Assembly (NCBI RefSeq): GCF_900107625.1
Contig: NZ_FNQK01000004.1
Location: 62,001 to 126,000, forward strand
Length of the DNA stretch: 64,000 nt
Reading direction: 5' to 3'
DNA from: Bizionia paragorgiae
GTDB lineage: Bacteria > Bacteroidota > Bacteroidia > Flavobacteriales > Flavobacteriaceae
A model generated the notes under the pieces. It saw only the letters and a program-made list of their open reading frames with translations, searched no databases and was not told the DNA's origin. Shown here piece by piece: positions 19,459-28,084 of the stretch. The number at the start of each line of letters is the position of its first letter. Position 1 is the first letter of the stretch. Position numbers and translations under genes: made by a program.

Positions 19459-20775
19459 TTAATTGCCTTCGAAACGTTCTATTTTTGCACCTATCTTTTT
19501 AAGACGTTTAACAATATGCTCGTAACCGCGATCAATTTGCTCGATATTATGGATTGTAGACGTTCCTTTAGCAGATAAGGCAGCTATTAGTAAAGAGATT
19601 CCCGCTCTAATATCTGGTGATACCATTGTGGTTGCTTTTAATTGGGATTTAAAATCATGACCTATAACGGTTGCCCTATGCGGATCACAAAGTATAATTT
19701 TCGCCCCCATATCGATTAATTTATCGACAAAAAACAAGCGGCTTTCAAACATTTTCTGGTGTACTAGCACCTCTCCTCTAGCTTGTGTTGCCACTACTAA
19801 TACGATACTTAATAAATCGGGTGTAAATCCTGGCCATGGCGCATCGGCGATGGTTAAAATAGAACCGTCTATATAATTTTGAATTTCGTAACCGTTGGTG
19901 TGTTCTGGGATAAAAATATCATCACCTCGGCGTTCTAGGGTAATTCCTAGTTTGGCAAACACATTAGGGATTTGCCCTAAATCGTCCCAACTCACATTTT
20001 TTATGGTCAGTTCACTTTTGGTCATTGCAGCTAATCCGATCCAACTTCCAATTTCGATCATATCAGGAAGCATTTTGTGCTCGGTTCCACCAAGCGCATC
20101 AACACCTTCAATGGTTAATAAATTAGAACCTACACCAGAAATTTTAGCTCCCATTCTATTCAACATCTTACATAATTGCTGTAAATAAGGTTCGCAAGCA
20201 GCGTTGTATATTGTTGTTGTTCCTTGAGCTAAAACAGCGGCCATTACAATATTTGCTGTTCCTGTTACCGAGGCTTCGTCTAAAAGCATGTCGGTACCAA
20301 CGAGGGTATCGGCTTCAACACCGTAAAAATACTCTTCGCGGTTGTATCTAAATTTTGCTCCTAAGTTTATAAAGCCTTCGAAATGCGTATCCAATCGGCG
20401 ACGTCCAATTTTATCACCTCCTGGTTTAGGAATATATCCTTTACCAAAACGCGCTAATAACGGTCCTACAATCATAATCGACCCGCGTAACCCACGACCT
20501 TCTTCTTTAAAGTCGGCTGACTTTAAGTAGTCTAAATTAACGTTATCGGCCTGAAAAGAATACGATCCCGGTCCTAAATGCTTCACTTTTACACCTAAGT
20601 TTTTTAATAGGGTAATTAGTTTATTAACATCTATAATGTCGGGGATATTGTTTATGGTAACAACTTCTGGAGTTAACAATACCGCACATAATATTTGTAG
20701 TGCTTCATTCTTTGCGCCTTGAGGTTGGATTTCACCTTTTAATTGATGACCTCCTTCAATTTTAAATGTACCCAT
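19459..20775 (-). CDS. murA: UDP-N-acetylglucosamine 1-carboxyvinyltransferase with Asp at the fosfomycin site
   Basis: 438 residues. Transfers enolpyruvate from PEP to UDP-GlcNAc, the first committed step of peptidoglycan synthesis. The conserved GAKNEALQ is at 20-27, and the active-site loop reads PKPGGDKIGRRR. The position held by the fosfomycin-alkylated Cys115 in the E. coli enzyme (PGGC) is Asp121 here. Asp-type MurA enzymes (as known from Mycobacterium and Chlamydia) are active but not alkylated by fosfomycin. It lies 9 bp after the DUF4290 gene and ends at a strong hairpin. Confidence 0.97.
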   Translation of the reverse strand: MGTFKIEGGHQLKGEIQPQGAKNEALQILCAVLLTPEVVTINNIPDIIDVNKLITLLKNLGVKVKHLGPGSYSFQADNVNLDYLKSADFKEEGRGLRGSIMIVGPLLARFGKGYIPKPGGDKIGRRRLDTHFEGFINLGAKFRYNREEYFYGVEADTLVGTDMLLDEASVTGTANIVMAAVLAQGTTTIYNAACEPYLQQLCKMLNRMGAKISGVGSNLLTIEGVDALGGTEHKMLPDMIEIGSWIGLAAMTKSELTIKNVSWDDLGQIPNVFAKLGITLERRGDDIFIPEHTNGYEIQNYIDGSILTIADAPWPGFTPDLLSIVLVVATQARGEVLVHQKMFESRLFFVDKLIDMGAKIILCDPHRATVIGHDFKSQLKATTMVSPDIRAGISLLIAALSAKGTSTIHNIEQIDRGYEHIVKRLKKIGAKIERFEGN

Positions 20776-20783
20776 AAACTTTT

Positions 20784-21455
20784 TTAGTATCTTTTTTTAC
20801 CGCGATTGGTATTGCTTGTATGACTTTTTTTGGAGTGTGACTTTTTAGAACTAGCACTTGTAGACGTGTACTTTTTCTTATTACTATTTTGCAATAAACG
20901 CGTAGCGTCTGTTAAGTCCTCTTCCGTTTTTTTAAGATTAATCTTACCGTTAGACAGTTCGTATAAGTGATCGTAAATCACTGAATCTTCCACCGTGTCT
21001 TTATTCCAATTCAAGAAACATTTTTTCATGTGATTGGCAATGGTAAAAATCAAAGCTTCTTTTAGCTCACCTTCTTCCCAGGTATTAGCAACGTCGATCA
21101 TGGTCTTAATATTGTTTCCGTAGAAACGATATTTCGGAAAATTTTGCGGGTAAGGTAATGTCTCTGGTCTTTCATTAAGCGCTTCTTCGGAAGGCATTCC
21201 GTAAGGCGAATCGACATCCAACTCAAATTTAGACATAATAAAAAGCTGATCCCATAGTTTGTGTTGAAAATCGGGAACATCGCGTAAATGCGGCTGTAGA
21301 TTTCCCATTACAGAAATAATAGCCTTTGCTAATTTATTACGTTCTTCTTTATCTTCTCGTGATTTCGCGTAGTTAATCATTTTCTGAAGATGTCTTCCAT
21401 ACTCCGGAATAATTAAATGTTCGCGTTCTGTGTTATACTCTATAGCGTCTATCAA
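20784..21455 (-). CDS. DUF4290 domain-containing protein
   Basis: 223 residues from TTG 21455 (there is no ATG before the conserved IEYNTEREHLIIPEYGRHLQ). Residues 1-175 match DUF4290, an all-helical Bacteroidota family of unknown function. Residues about 190-223 are a Ser/Lys/His-rich basic tail that may bind nucleic acid. It precedes murA by 9 bp, an arrangement conserved in flavobacteria, so they are probably one operon. Confidence 0.9.
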   Translation of the reverse strand: MIDAIEYNTEREHLIIPEYGRHLQKMINYAKSREDKEERNKLAKAIISVMGNLQPHLRDVPDFQHKLWDQLFIMSKFELDVDSPYGMPSEEALNERPETLPYPQNFPKYRFYGNNIKTMIDVANTWEEGELKEALIFTIANHMKKCFLNWNKDTVEDSVIYDHLYELSNGKINLKKTEEDLTDATRLLQNSNKKKYTSTSASSKKSHSKKSHTSNTNRGKKRY

Positions 21456-21577
21456 AATAAAATTGTGTAGAATTAATATGTTGCACTGTAGTCCTTATGC
21501 GGAAGCCAAAATACAAAAAATAGTTTATAGTTTAATACATATAAACGGTTTTATATTCTATTGGTGTGCAGCTCTTA

Positions 21578-21871
21578 TTAAAGGGAAATAATGTCGTCTA
21601 CCTTTTCTGTAACCTCTAAATACTTTGCGATAACGTGTTCTGGGCTTTCCATTATAAGGTTAATAGAGAGGCTTGTATACTTACCATTACTCGATTCTTT
21701 AGTTTTTATAACGGCTCCAGAGTTATCAAAAATAGCTTCTACTTCCGCAATTTTCTGGTTGCTTGTTTTTACAATAAATTTATATAAATACTCTGAAGGC
21801 CAACTTGATGTGTCTTCTAATTGTTCTTTTAATTTAGCGTAAAATTCGTCTTGATTTTGTTTTTTACTCAT
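21578..21871 (-). CDS. DUF493 (YbeD-like) family protein
   Basis: 97 residues. The ferredoxin-like ACT-type pattern WPSEYLYKFIVKTSNQKIAEVEAIF ... GKYTSLSINLIMESPEHVIAKYLEV matches DUF493/YbeD. E. coli YbeD is a small cytoplasmic regulator-like protein near lipoate genes; the function here is not known. Its ATG overlaps, on the opposite strand, the first in-frame ATG of the neighbouring ATPase, one reason that the ATPase is better started further in. Confidence 0.85.
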   Translation of the reverse strand: MSKKQNQDEFYAKLKEQLEDTSSWPSEYLYKFIVKTSNQKIAEVEAIFDNSGAVIKTKESSNGKYTSLSINLIMESPEHVIAKYLEVTEKVDDIISL

Positions 21872-21962
21872 GATTCTTTTTATCTCTTACAAAGATACAT
21901 TTACTTTATATTTTTTTTATATCTTTTTAATCACGAATTTTACAGCCAAAATCTTGCCAAAA

Positions 21963-22505
21963 TTGAATACGAAAAAAATTGTCATAGCCGGCGGCCCCGG
22001 TACTGGAAAAACATCTATTATTAACGAACTCATTAAAAGAGGCTACACCTGTTATGAGGAAATCTCTCGAGAAATCACTCTCGAAGCACGTAAACAGGGC
22101 ATTGAGCAACTTTTTTTAACCAAGCCATTACTCTTTAGTGAACTTCTATTAAAAGGACGTGTCAAGCAATTTAAAGAAGCAGAATCGAGTGATAGAGACC
22201 TTGTTTTTTTAGATCGCGGTATTCCTGACATAGTTGCATATATGAATTATAGTGGGGACGATTACCCTGACTACTTTACCGAAGCCTGCAAAAATCACGA
22301 ATATGACCAAATTTTCGTACTAGAACCTTGGCAGGAAATATTTGTTAGCGATAGTGAGCGCTATGAAAGTTTTGAACAGGCGATAGAAATTCACAATCAC
22401 CTTATTGAAGCCTATCAAAATAACAACTACACTTTAAAAAATGTACCTTTTGATACTGTAGAAGCACGTACAGATTATATTTTAAACACGGTTAAAAACT
22501 TATAA
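21963..22505 (+). CDS. AAA-type P-loop ATPase (AAA_28-like)
   Basis: 180 residues from TTG 21963 (TTG 21954 is an alternative). The frame is open from ATG 21870, but that would add a hydrophobic, non-family stretch overlapping the divergent DUF493 gene start. NTKKIVIAGGPGTGKTS is the Walker A strand and loop right at the start. FLDRGIPDIVAYMNYSGDD and DQIFVLEPWQEIFVSDSERYE follow, typical of a nucleotide- or nicotinamide-kinase-like ATPase family of unknown substrate. Its stop overlaps the recQ start (TAATG). Confidence 0.85.
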   Translation: MNTKKIVIAGGPGTGKTSIINELIKRGYTCYEEISREITLEARKQGIEQLFLTKPLLFSELLLKGRVKQFKEAESSDRDLVFLDRGIPDIVAYMNYSGDDYPDYFTEACKNHEYDQIFVLEPWQEIFVSDSERYESFEQAIEIHNHLIEAYQNNNYTLKNVPFDTVEARTDYILNTVKNL

Positions 22506-24406
22506 TGCAGCATCCAATACACATATTGGAACGCTACTGGAATTACACCACCTTTAAACCGCTTCAAGAAGATATTATAAATGCCGTCATTGAAGGCGAA
22601 GACACCTTTGCGCTTTTACCCACTGGCGGTGGTAAATCATTATGTTTTCAAATTCCCGCATTGGCTAAGGACGGGATTTGCATTGTTATCTCCCCGCTTA
22701 TCGCACTCATGAAAAATCAGGTGCAGGCCTTACAAGATAAAGGGATTAAAGCGATGGCTTTAACTAGTGGTATCAGTTATAAGGACCTAGATACCATGCT
22801 TGATAATTGTATCTACGGAAACTATAAATTTTTATACCTCTCTCCAGAACGCCTTCAGCAAGACCTTGTAAAAGATCGCATCCGACTTATGAATGTGAAT
22901 TTAATTGCTGTCGACGAAGCGCATTGTATATCGCAATGGGGAAATGATTTTAGACCGTCTTATAAAAACATTGCCGAACTAAGGGCGATACAGCCAACGG
23001 CCAACGTTGTTGCTTTAACAGCAAGTGCAACGCCCGAGGTGGTTGAAGATATCATTACCCAATTGGACTTTATCGCTCCCAAAGTATTTAAACAATCGTT
23101 TGCTAGACCCAATCTAGCGTATATGGTTTTTACTGAAGAAGATAAGTTTTACCGATTAGAAACCATATTAAGAAAAAACACCGCCTCTTCTATCATTTAT
23201 GTAAGAAACCGAAAGGCCACCCTCGATATCAGTCGGTTTTTAGAACATAAAGGCTTTACGGCAACACATTATCACGGGGGACTTTCTAATAAGGAGAAAG
23301 ATGATGCCTTGGACGATTGGATTAACAACCGCAAGCAGGTTATGGTGGCGACCAATGCCTTTGGAATGGGTATTGATAAACCCGATGTAAAGACGGTTAT
23401 TCATTTAAATTTACCGGATAGTATAGAGAGTTATTTTCAAGAAGCAGGACGTGCCGGTAGAAATGGTGAAAAAGCCTTTGCTGTTATTTTAAAAGATAAA
23501 AATGACGAAGCTTTAGTTGAAAAACAATTTTTAAACGTTTTACCATCGGTTGATTTTATAAAAGTCATTTACAAAAAACTGAGTAGCTATTTTCAGGTGG
23601 CTTACGGTGAAGGTGATTTTGAAACCTTCGATTTTAATTTCAATGTTTTCTGTAAGACCTATAAATTCAATACCATATTAGCTTATAATGCGCTTTTGGC
23701 ACTAGACCGTACCAGCATTATTACTTTATCGAAACAATTCAATAAAAAAACACTGATTCAAGTGATTGCTAGTAACGCATCACTATTCAACTATTTAGAA
23801 ACCCATACCGATTGCGCGCTAGTTGTAAAAACTATACTTCGTACTTACGGTGGTGTTTTCGAACAAGAAACGAAAATTAACACGGTTCTAGTTTCAGAAA
23901 AAACGAGGCTTCCGGAATTTAAAGTAATAGGCATTTTAGAGCAATTGGCAAAGGCAGAACTGATCAGCCTTCAAAATTCTAAAACCGATGCACAAATCAC
24001 CTATCTCCAACCACGAGAAGATGACAAGAGCATCAACCGCATTTCGACGGTTATTAAACAGCAGAATGCGTTAAGGCAACACCAAGTACAATCCGTTTTA
24101 AATTATATTTCTAACGATACCCTATGTAAAAGCGTACAGCTCCTCTCCTATTTTGGCGAAAAGGAGGTTGCCGACTGTGGGGTTTGTAATGTCTGTTTAA
24201 AAAAGAAGACAACCCCAAAGGCAGATAGTAAATCGGTTAAACACCATATAATTGAGGTATTAGAAAAAGGAGATTTATCATCTAGAGAATTAGCCGAGCA
24301 ATTGCCTTTTTCTGAGCGTGACATACAAAGCACTTTGACTGAATTATTAGAATATGAGGTTATTACCCTCACAAAAACAAACACCTATAAATTAGCACAT
24401 ATATAA
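22505..24406 (+). CDS. recQ: RecQ-family ATP-dependent DNA helicase
   Basis: 633 residues. SF2 3'-5' helicase motifs: LLPTGGGKSLCFQ (I), VDEAHCISQWGNDFRPSY (II plus aromatic-rich loop), ALTASATP (III), VATNAFGMGIDKP (V) and QEAGRAGRNG (VI). The RecQ zinc-binding region is shown by the C-terminal CKSVQLLSYFGE and CGVCNVC cysteines, followed by a winged-helix-like tail (about 575-633). No HRDC domain is evident. It functions in recombination and repair. Coupled by single-base TAATG overlaps to the genes on both sides. Confidence 0.95.
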   Translation: MQHPIHILERYWNYTTFKPLQEDIINAVIEGEDTFALLPTGGGKSLCFQIPALAKDGICIVISPLIALMKNQVQALQDKGIKAMALTSGISYKDLDTMLDNCIYGNYKFLYLSPERLQQDLVKDRIRLMNVNLIAVDEAHCISQWGNDFRPSYKNIAELRAIQPTANVVALTASATPEVVEDIITQLDFIAPKVFKQSFARPNLAYMVFTEEDKFYRLETILRKNTASSIIYVRNRKATLDISRFLEHKGFTATHYHGGLSNKEKDDALDDWINNRKQVMVATNAFGMGIDKPDVKTVIHLNLPDSIESYFQEAGRAGRNGEKAFAVILKDKNDEALVEKQFLNVLPSVDFIKVIYKKLSSYFQVAYGEGDFETFDFNFNVFCKTYKFNTILAYNALLALDRTSIITLSKQFNKKTLIQVIASNASLFNYLETHTDCALVVKTILRTYGGVFEQETKINTVLVSEKTRLPEFKVIGILEQLAKAELISLQNSKTDAQITYLQPREDDKSINRISTVIKQQNALRQHQVQSVLNYISNDTLCKSVQLLSYFGEKEVADCGVCNVCLKKKTTPKADSKSVKHHIIEVLEKGDLSSRELAEQLPFSERDIQSTLTELLEYEVITLTKTNTYKLAHI

Positions 24407-25365
24407 TGAAAGAGACACACAGAGATTTACGAATTGTATTTATGGGCACACCCGATTTTGCTGTCACCCAATTACAAGCCCTTTTAGACAACCACTTTAA
24501 TGTCGTTGGTGTGATTACAGCACCAGACAAACCTGCTGGTCGCGGCCGCAAGTTAAATGAAAGCGCAGTAAAAGTGTATGCTAAAGACAAAGGCTTAACT
24601 TTATTACAACCAACAAACTTAAAGGACGACACTTTTTTAGCCGAGCTTAAAGCCTTAAACGCCAATTTACAAATTGTAGTAGCGTTTAGAATGCTCCCTA
24701 AGGTGGTTTGGCAAATGCCAGAATATGGTACTTTTAACCTACACGCGTCCTTACTACCGAATTACCGTGGGGCCGCTCCGATAAACTGGGCGATTATAAA
24801 TGGCGAAACGGAAACTGGGGTGTCGACATTCTTTATCGATGAAAAAATTGATACTGGAGCTATGATACTTCAAGAAGCCCTAGCTATCGATCCCAATGAA
24901 AATGCAGGTAGCCTTCATGACAAGTTGATGCATTTAGGGAGTGATTTAATACTAAAAACCGTTAATCTTATCGCACAAGGCGAGGTAAAAACCACACCAC
25001 AGCCAGAAGATGCCATAAGTAAAACCGCTTACAAGTTAAACAAAGACAATTGCAAGATAGACTGGAATGCGTCTATACACGACATTCACAACCACATTCG
25101 TGGCTTGAGTCCGTACCCTGCCGCATGGTGTCTTTTTCAAAATGGCGAGGATAGCTTAGATATAAAGATCTATGATGTAATGAAAGAGATGGAGGCTCAT
25201 GATTTAAGTGTAGGCCAAATTGTAAGTACTAAAAAAGAACTTAAGGTGGCGGTAAAAGAGGGTTATATATCTATACTTAAAATTAAACTTCCGGGGAAAA
25301 AATTAATGGATATCAAATCGCTTTTAAACGGTTATGAAGTTAAATCTGATGCTAAAATGCTCTAA
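24406..25365 (+). CDS. fmt: Methionyl-tRNA formyltransferase
   Basis: 319 residues. Formylates Met-tRNA(fMet) using 10-formyl-tetrahydrofolate. IVFMGTPDFAV opens the Rossmann domain; FNLHASLLPNYRGAAPINWAI carries the catalytic Asn and His, and EKIDTGAMI carries the catalytic Asp. The C-terminal OB-like domain binds tRNA. Translationally coupled to recQ through TAATG. Confidence 0.97.
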   Translation: MKETHRDLRIVFMGTPDFAVTQLQALLDNHFNVVGVITAPDKPAGRGRKLNESAVKVYAKDKGLTLLQPTNLKDDTFLAELKALNANLQIVVAFRMLPKVVWQMPEYGTFNLHASLLPNYRGAAPINWAIINGETETGVSTFFIDEKIDTGAMILQEALAIDPNENAGSLHDKLMHLGSDLILKTVNLIAQGEVKTTPQPEDAISKTAYKLNKDNCKIDWNASIHDIHNHIRGLSPYPAAWCLFQNGEDSLDIKIYDVMKEMEAHDLSVGQIVSTKKELKVAVKEGYISILKIKLPGKKLMDIKSLLNGYEVKSDAKML

Positions 25366-25469
25366 ACCCCCATCAGTACTGATATTACAAGAAAACACAG
25401 AAAACCAACCTTCTTTATTAACAAAATCGATAAGTTATTAACAATATACTGCATTTCCCCCGTCATTAC

Positions 25470-25499
25470 TTGCATAGTAGCATAATCCGTATAAATTTG
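25470..25499 (+). promoter_or_regulatory. Bacteroidota-type promoter for the HU gene
   Basis: TTG (25470-25472), a 19-nt spacer, then TAAATTTG (25492-25499), a full match to the TAnnTTTG -7 box. Transcription would begin near 25506, giving a leader of about 50 nt before the HU ATG. Confidence 0.7.
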
Positions 25500-25554
25500 T
25501 AAAGGATTTAACAATAATGTTTAACCAACTTTTATTAATATTAAAATTAAAATT

Positions 25555-25827
25555 ATGAACAAAACAGATTTAATCGATGCTATGGCAGAACACGCAGGAA
25601 TCACTAAAGCAGCTTCTAAGAAAGCTTTAGAATGTGCGTTAACTGAAATTGAAGGGGCTTTAAAGAAAGGCGACAGAGTTTCATTAGTAGGTTTCGGATC
25701 TTGGTCAGTATCTGAAAGAGCTGCTAGAGACGGAAGAAATCCTCAAACTGGAAAAACAATCAAAATTAAAGCTAAAAAAGTTGTAAAATTTAAAGCTGGT
25801 TCTGATTTATCAAATGCTGTAAACTAA
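25555..25827 (+). CDS. HU-family DNA-binding protein
   Basis: 90 residues, the exact family length. MNKTDLIDAMAEHAGITKA helix pair, the conserved GFGSWSVSERAARDGRNPQTG arm region that wraps DNA, and KAKKVVKFKAGSDL at the end. An abundant nucleoid protein bending DNA as a dimer. It has its own promoter and a strong terminator and so is a single-gene unit. Confidence 0.97.
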   Translation: MNKTDLIDAMAEHAGITKAASKKALECALTEIEGALKKGDRVSLVGFGSWSVSERAARDGRNPQTGKTIKIKAKKVVKFKAGSDLSNAVN

Positions 25828-25851
25828 GATTTTAGCATCAATAATATAATT

Positions 25852-25878
25852 AAGCCTTCAGAAATGAAGGCTTTTTTT
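25852..25878 (+). terminator. Rho-independent terminator after the HU gene
   Basis: AAGCCTTC and GAAGGCTT arms with a short AGAAAT loop, followed by a run of seven T. Confidence 0.9.
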
Positions 25879-25951
25879 ATGGATTTTATTTTTAAAATAT
25901 TGCATTTAAATAAAAAAAAAACTACTTTTAGTTAAATTAAATCTTTCTAAA

Positions 25952-26512
25952 ATGATTTTAACTAAGCCAACCAAAGGAGATTTATTAATTGCAGAACCCT
26001 CAATAATCGGGGATTTATCTTTTAATCGTTCTATCGTATTACTCACAGATCACACAGATGAAGGTTCTATTGGATTTATTTTAAACAAGCCATTAGGTTA
26101 TACTATCGACGAGCTTATTCCTGAGATAGAAACCCCTTTTAAAGTGTATAATGGCGGACCTGTAGAACAGGACAACCTTTACTTTATTCATAAGGTACCG
26201 GAATTAATACCCAACAGCATAGAAATATCGCTAGGCATTTATTGGGGAGGTGATTTTAGTGAAGTCTCGAAATTGATTATTCAAGGCAAGCTTACTGAAA
26301 AAGACATCAAGTTTTTCTTAGGCTATTCGGGATGGGAGATCAATCAGTTAGAGAACGAATTAAAAACCAACGCTTGGGTAGTGACTAAGAATGTGCATAA
26401 AAAAGCAATTATCGAAAAGGACTACGAGTTTTTCTGGAGAGAAAAAATGGTAGAACTGGGAGGTAATTACAGCATTTGGTCTAATGCACCAGAAAACCCG
26501 AGTTACAATTAA
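25952..26512 (+). CDS. YqgE/AlgH family protein
   Basis: 186 residues, full length. Begins with the family pattern KPTKGDLLIAEPSIIGDLSFNRSIVLLTDH and continues with GSIGFILNKPLGYTIDEL, YNGGPVEQDNLYFIH and FFLGYSGWEINQLENEL. The biochemical role is unknown; AlgH affects alginate regulation in Pseudomonas. Its stop overlaps the end of the convergent aminotransferase gene by 4 bp. Confidence 0.95.
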   Translation: MILTKPTKGDLLIAEPSIIGDLSFNRSIVLLTDHTDEGSIGFILNKPLGYTIDELIPEIETPFKVYNGGPVEQDNLYFIHKVPELIPNSIEISLGIYWGGDFSEVSKLIIQGKLTEKDIKFFLGYSGWEINQLENELKTNAWVVTKNVHKKAIIEKDYEFFWREKMVELGGNYSIWSNAPENPSYN

Positions 26513-27351
26513 CCGAGTCTTACTTTTACATTAAGCTTTTGCAATACACTTTTTGCAACTGTATTCTTATACTCCTTTTTTCTATACTTAGTAATAGGTT
26601 GTATTCCTGTGATAACGTTTGTAATAAACAGCTCATCGGCCTTTTGCAATTCGAAAGGTGAAATAGAAGCTTCTTCAATTTCTAATTCAGGCATTAATTC
26701 TAAAATCTGAATAATCTGTTTACGCATCACTCCTTTTAGGCAGCCATCGGTTAATGGCGGTGTTTTAACGGTGTTTCCTTTCACTAAAAAGATATTACCA
26801 TTCAAGGCTTCAACCACACTTTTATCGGTGTTTAAAAGCAAGCAATTATCCAAATCGTTTTCTTTGGCATACACGCTTCCCACCACGTTAATGGCTTTAT
26901 TATTTGTTTTAAGGGTCGACAACAGACTTGGCGCAATATAAAAGTCCTTAAACAGGTCTACTTCGTAAAGTTCTTCGCTTAACAAATAAAAATCTTGATC
27001 TATTTTTTGTGCTGAAATAATAAAGGTGACTTCTTTATTCGTTGGTAAATACAAACCTCCAGTAGCTCTATGCACTTGTAATTTAATACGGGCAGACGCT
27101 TGGTTGAGACCTTCACTCTCTAGGGTTTTTAAAATTTCAGCTTCTAAAAACTCCATGGTAAACGCCATAGGAATGTCCATTCTCATAATACGCATTGACG
27201 CCATCAGTCGGAAGTAGTGATCTTCCCAAAACAAGAGCTTCCCGTGAGAGGCTTTTATCGTTTCAAAAAGAGCATCGCCGTATGAATACCCTCTATTTGA
27301 GGGCGTTAAAACACTATCGTTTTCTTGAATATTACCGTTAAAATTTATCAT
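26509..27351 (-). CDS. PLP-dependent class IV aminotransferase (PabC/IlvE-like)
   Basis: 280 residues. The class IV fold is shown by MINFNGNIQENDSVLTPSNRGYSYGDALFETIK at the start, the PLP-Lys in STLKTNNKAIN, the substrate strand DKSVVEALNGNIFLVKGN and the TPPLTDGCLKGVMR loop. Members are 4-amino-4-deoxychorismate lyases or branched-chain or D-amino-acid aminotransferases. The short length fits the PabC-like group, but specificity cannot be fixed. It follows the START-like gene on the same strand, beyond a terminator-like hairpin. Confidence 0.88.
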   Translation of the reverse strand: MINFNGNIQENDSVLTPSNRGYSYGDALFETIKASHGKLLFWEDHYFRLMASMRIMRMDIPMAFTMEFLEAEILKTLESEGLNQASARIKLQVHRATGGLYLPTNKEVTFIISAQKIDQDFYLLSEELYEVDLFKDFYIAPSLLSTLKTNNKAINVVGSVYAKENDLDNCLLLNTDKSVVEALNGNIFLVKGNTVKTPPLTDGCLKGVMRKQIIQILELMPELEIEEASISPFELQKADELFITNVITGIQPITKYRKKEYKNTVAKSVLQKLNVKVRLG

Positions 27352-27378
27352 AAAAAAAGTCCTGAATTTCTTCAGGAC
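27352..27378 (-). terminator. Terminator-like hairpin between the START-like and aminotransferase genes
   Basis: GTCCTGAA (27359-27366) pairs with TTCAGGAC (27371-27378) and is followed on the minus strand by seven T. It lies immediately before the aminotransferase ATG, so it may end the START-like transcript or attenuate read-through. Confidence 0.8.
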
Positions 27379-27407
27379 AAATATAAGTTTTAATTCTATT
27401 TTTTATG

Positions 27408-27794
27408 CTATGCCGACCCTAATACCTGTTTTAAATCTGAGATTTGATTTTCCCAAAGCATTTTAGATTCTTCCACCTCATCTTCTTCGGCAAAGTCGGT
27501 AATCATGATAGACACATCTTTGGTGATTTCATCGACTTGAATTTTAATTTCAAAAAAGTAAGACTCCACTTCGTCCGCCAACCATTTAAATTTAATACGC
27601 TCGCCACTTTTTTTAGTAACAAGTTTAGCCTGTTCTTCGGATCCGTCCCAAATGAACTTAAACAATTCTCCTCTAGAGTTCACATTATCGGCAAACCACT
27701 CTGATAAACCAGATGGCGTAGAGATGTATTGGTATAATAATGAGGGTGAAGCGTGAATAGGAAATTCTAATTCGTATTTAACTTTTTCTTCCAT
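27408..27794 (-). CDS. START-like domain protein (SRPBCC superfamily)
   Basis: 128 residues. KYELEFPIHASPSLLYQYISTPSGLSEWFADNV is the typical start of the Bacteroidota START-like family, followed by IKFKWLADEVESYFFEIKIQVDEI and a long acidic C-terminal helix (AEEDEVEESKMLWENQISDLK). Small cytoplasmic helix-grip protein with an unknown ligand. Monocistronic with a downstream hairpin. Confidence 0.88.
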   Translation of the reverse strand: MEEKVKYELEFPIHASPSLLYQYISTPSGLSEWFADNVNSRGELFKFIWDGSEEQAKLVTKKSGERIKFKWLADEVESYFFEIKIQVDEITKDVSIMITDFAEEDEVEESKMLWENQISDLKQVLGSA

Positions 27795-27884
27795 GTTTTC
27801 TTTAAAAAATTATAGCGACAATATATACATTAATTGGGAAGTTTAACACTCATTTTGAAATAAAAATTTTTATTTCATTTTTTA

Positions 27885-27915
27885 TTTGTGTGATTGGAAA
27901 TAGTTGTTATATTTG
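27885..27915 (+). promoter_or_regulatory. Promoter of the tRNA(CAT) gene
   Basis: TTTG (27885-27888), an exactly 19-nt spacer and TATATTTG (27908-27915): a full match to the Bacteroidota -33/-7 consensus. Transcription would start near 27922, a few bases before the tRNA. Confidence 0.8.
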
Positions 27916-27930
27916 CACTCTCAAAATTAT

Positions 27931-28004
27931 GGCGAGGTAGCTCAGTCGGTTAGAGCGTCGGATTCATAACCCGGAGGTCACGAGTTCAATTCTCGTTCTC
28001 GCTA
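27931..28004 (+). tRNA. tRNA-Met (anticodon CAT)
   Basis: 74 nt cloverleaf: acceptor GGCGAGG/TCTCGCT with G-T wobbles, D-arm GCTC/GAGC, anticodon loop TTCATAA, T-arm ACGAG/CTCGT with loop TTCAATT, discriminator A; CCA is not encoded. The CAT anticodon could be elongator Met or lysidine-modified Ile2. The weak A-C pair at the top of the anticodon stem does not decide this; Met is the more usual reading of this sequence type. Confidence 0.93.
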
Positions 28005-28012
28005 CAACAGTA

Positions 28013-28044
28013 AAAGTCCGATACGGGAGTATCGGACTTTTTTT
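28013..28044 (+). terminator. Terminator after the tRNA gene
   Basis: AAAGTCCGATA (28013-28023) pairs with TATCGGACTTT (28030-28040), then T continues to 28044. Its AAGTCCG/GGACTT base is also the base of the downstream repeat hairpins, hinting that those units arose from this terminator. Confidence 0.9.
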
Positions 28045-28084
28045 ATGCGATACGCTAAAAGCTTGCTTTTAAAGCGTAAACGCA

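Noticed and set aside
21870-21962. N-terminal extension of the AAA ATPase from ATG 21870
   Set aside because: Hydrophobic, not family-like, and overlaps the start of the divergent DUF493 gene; TTG 21963 stands right before the conserved strand.
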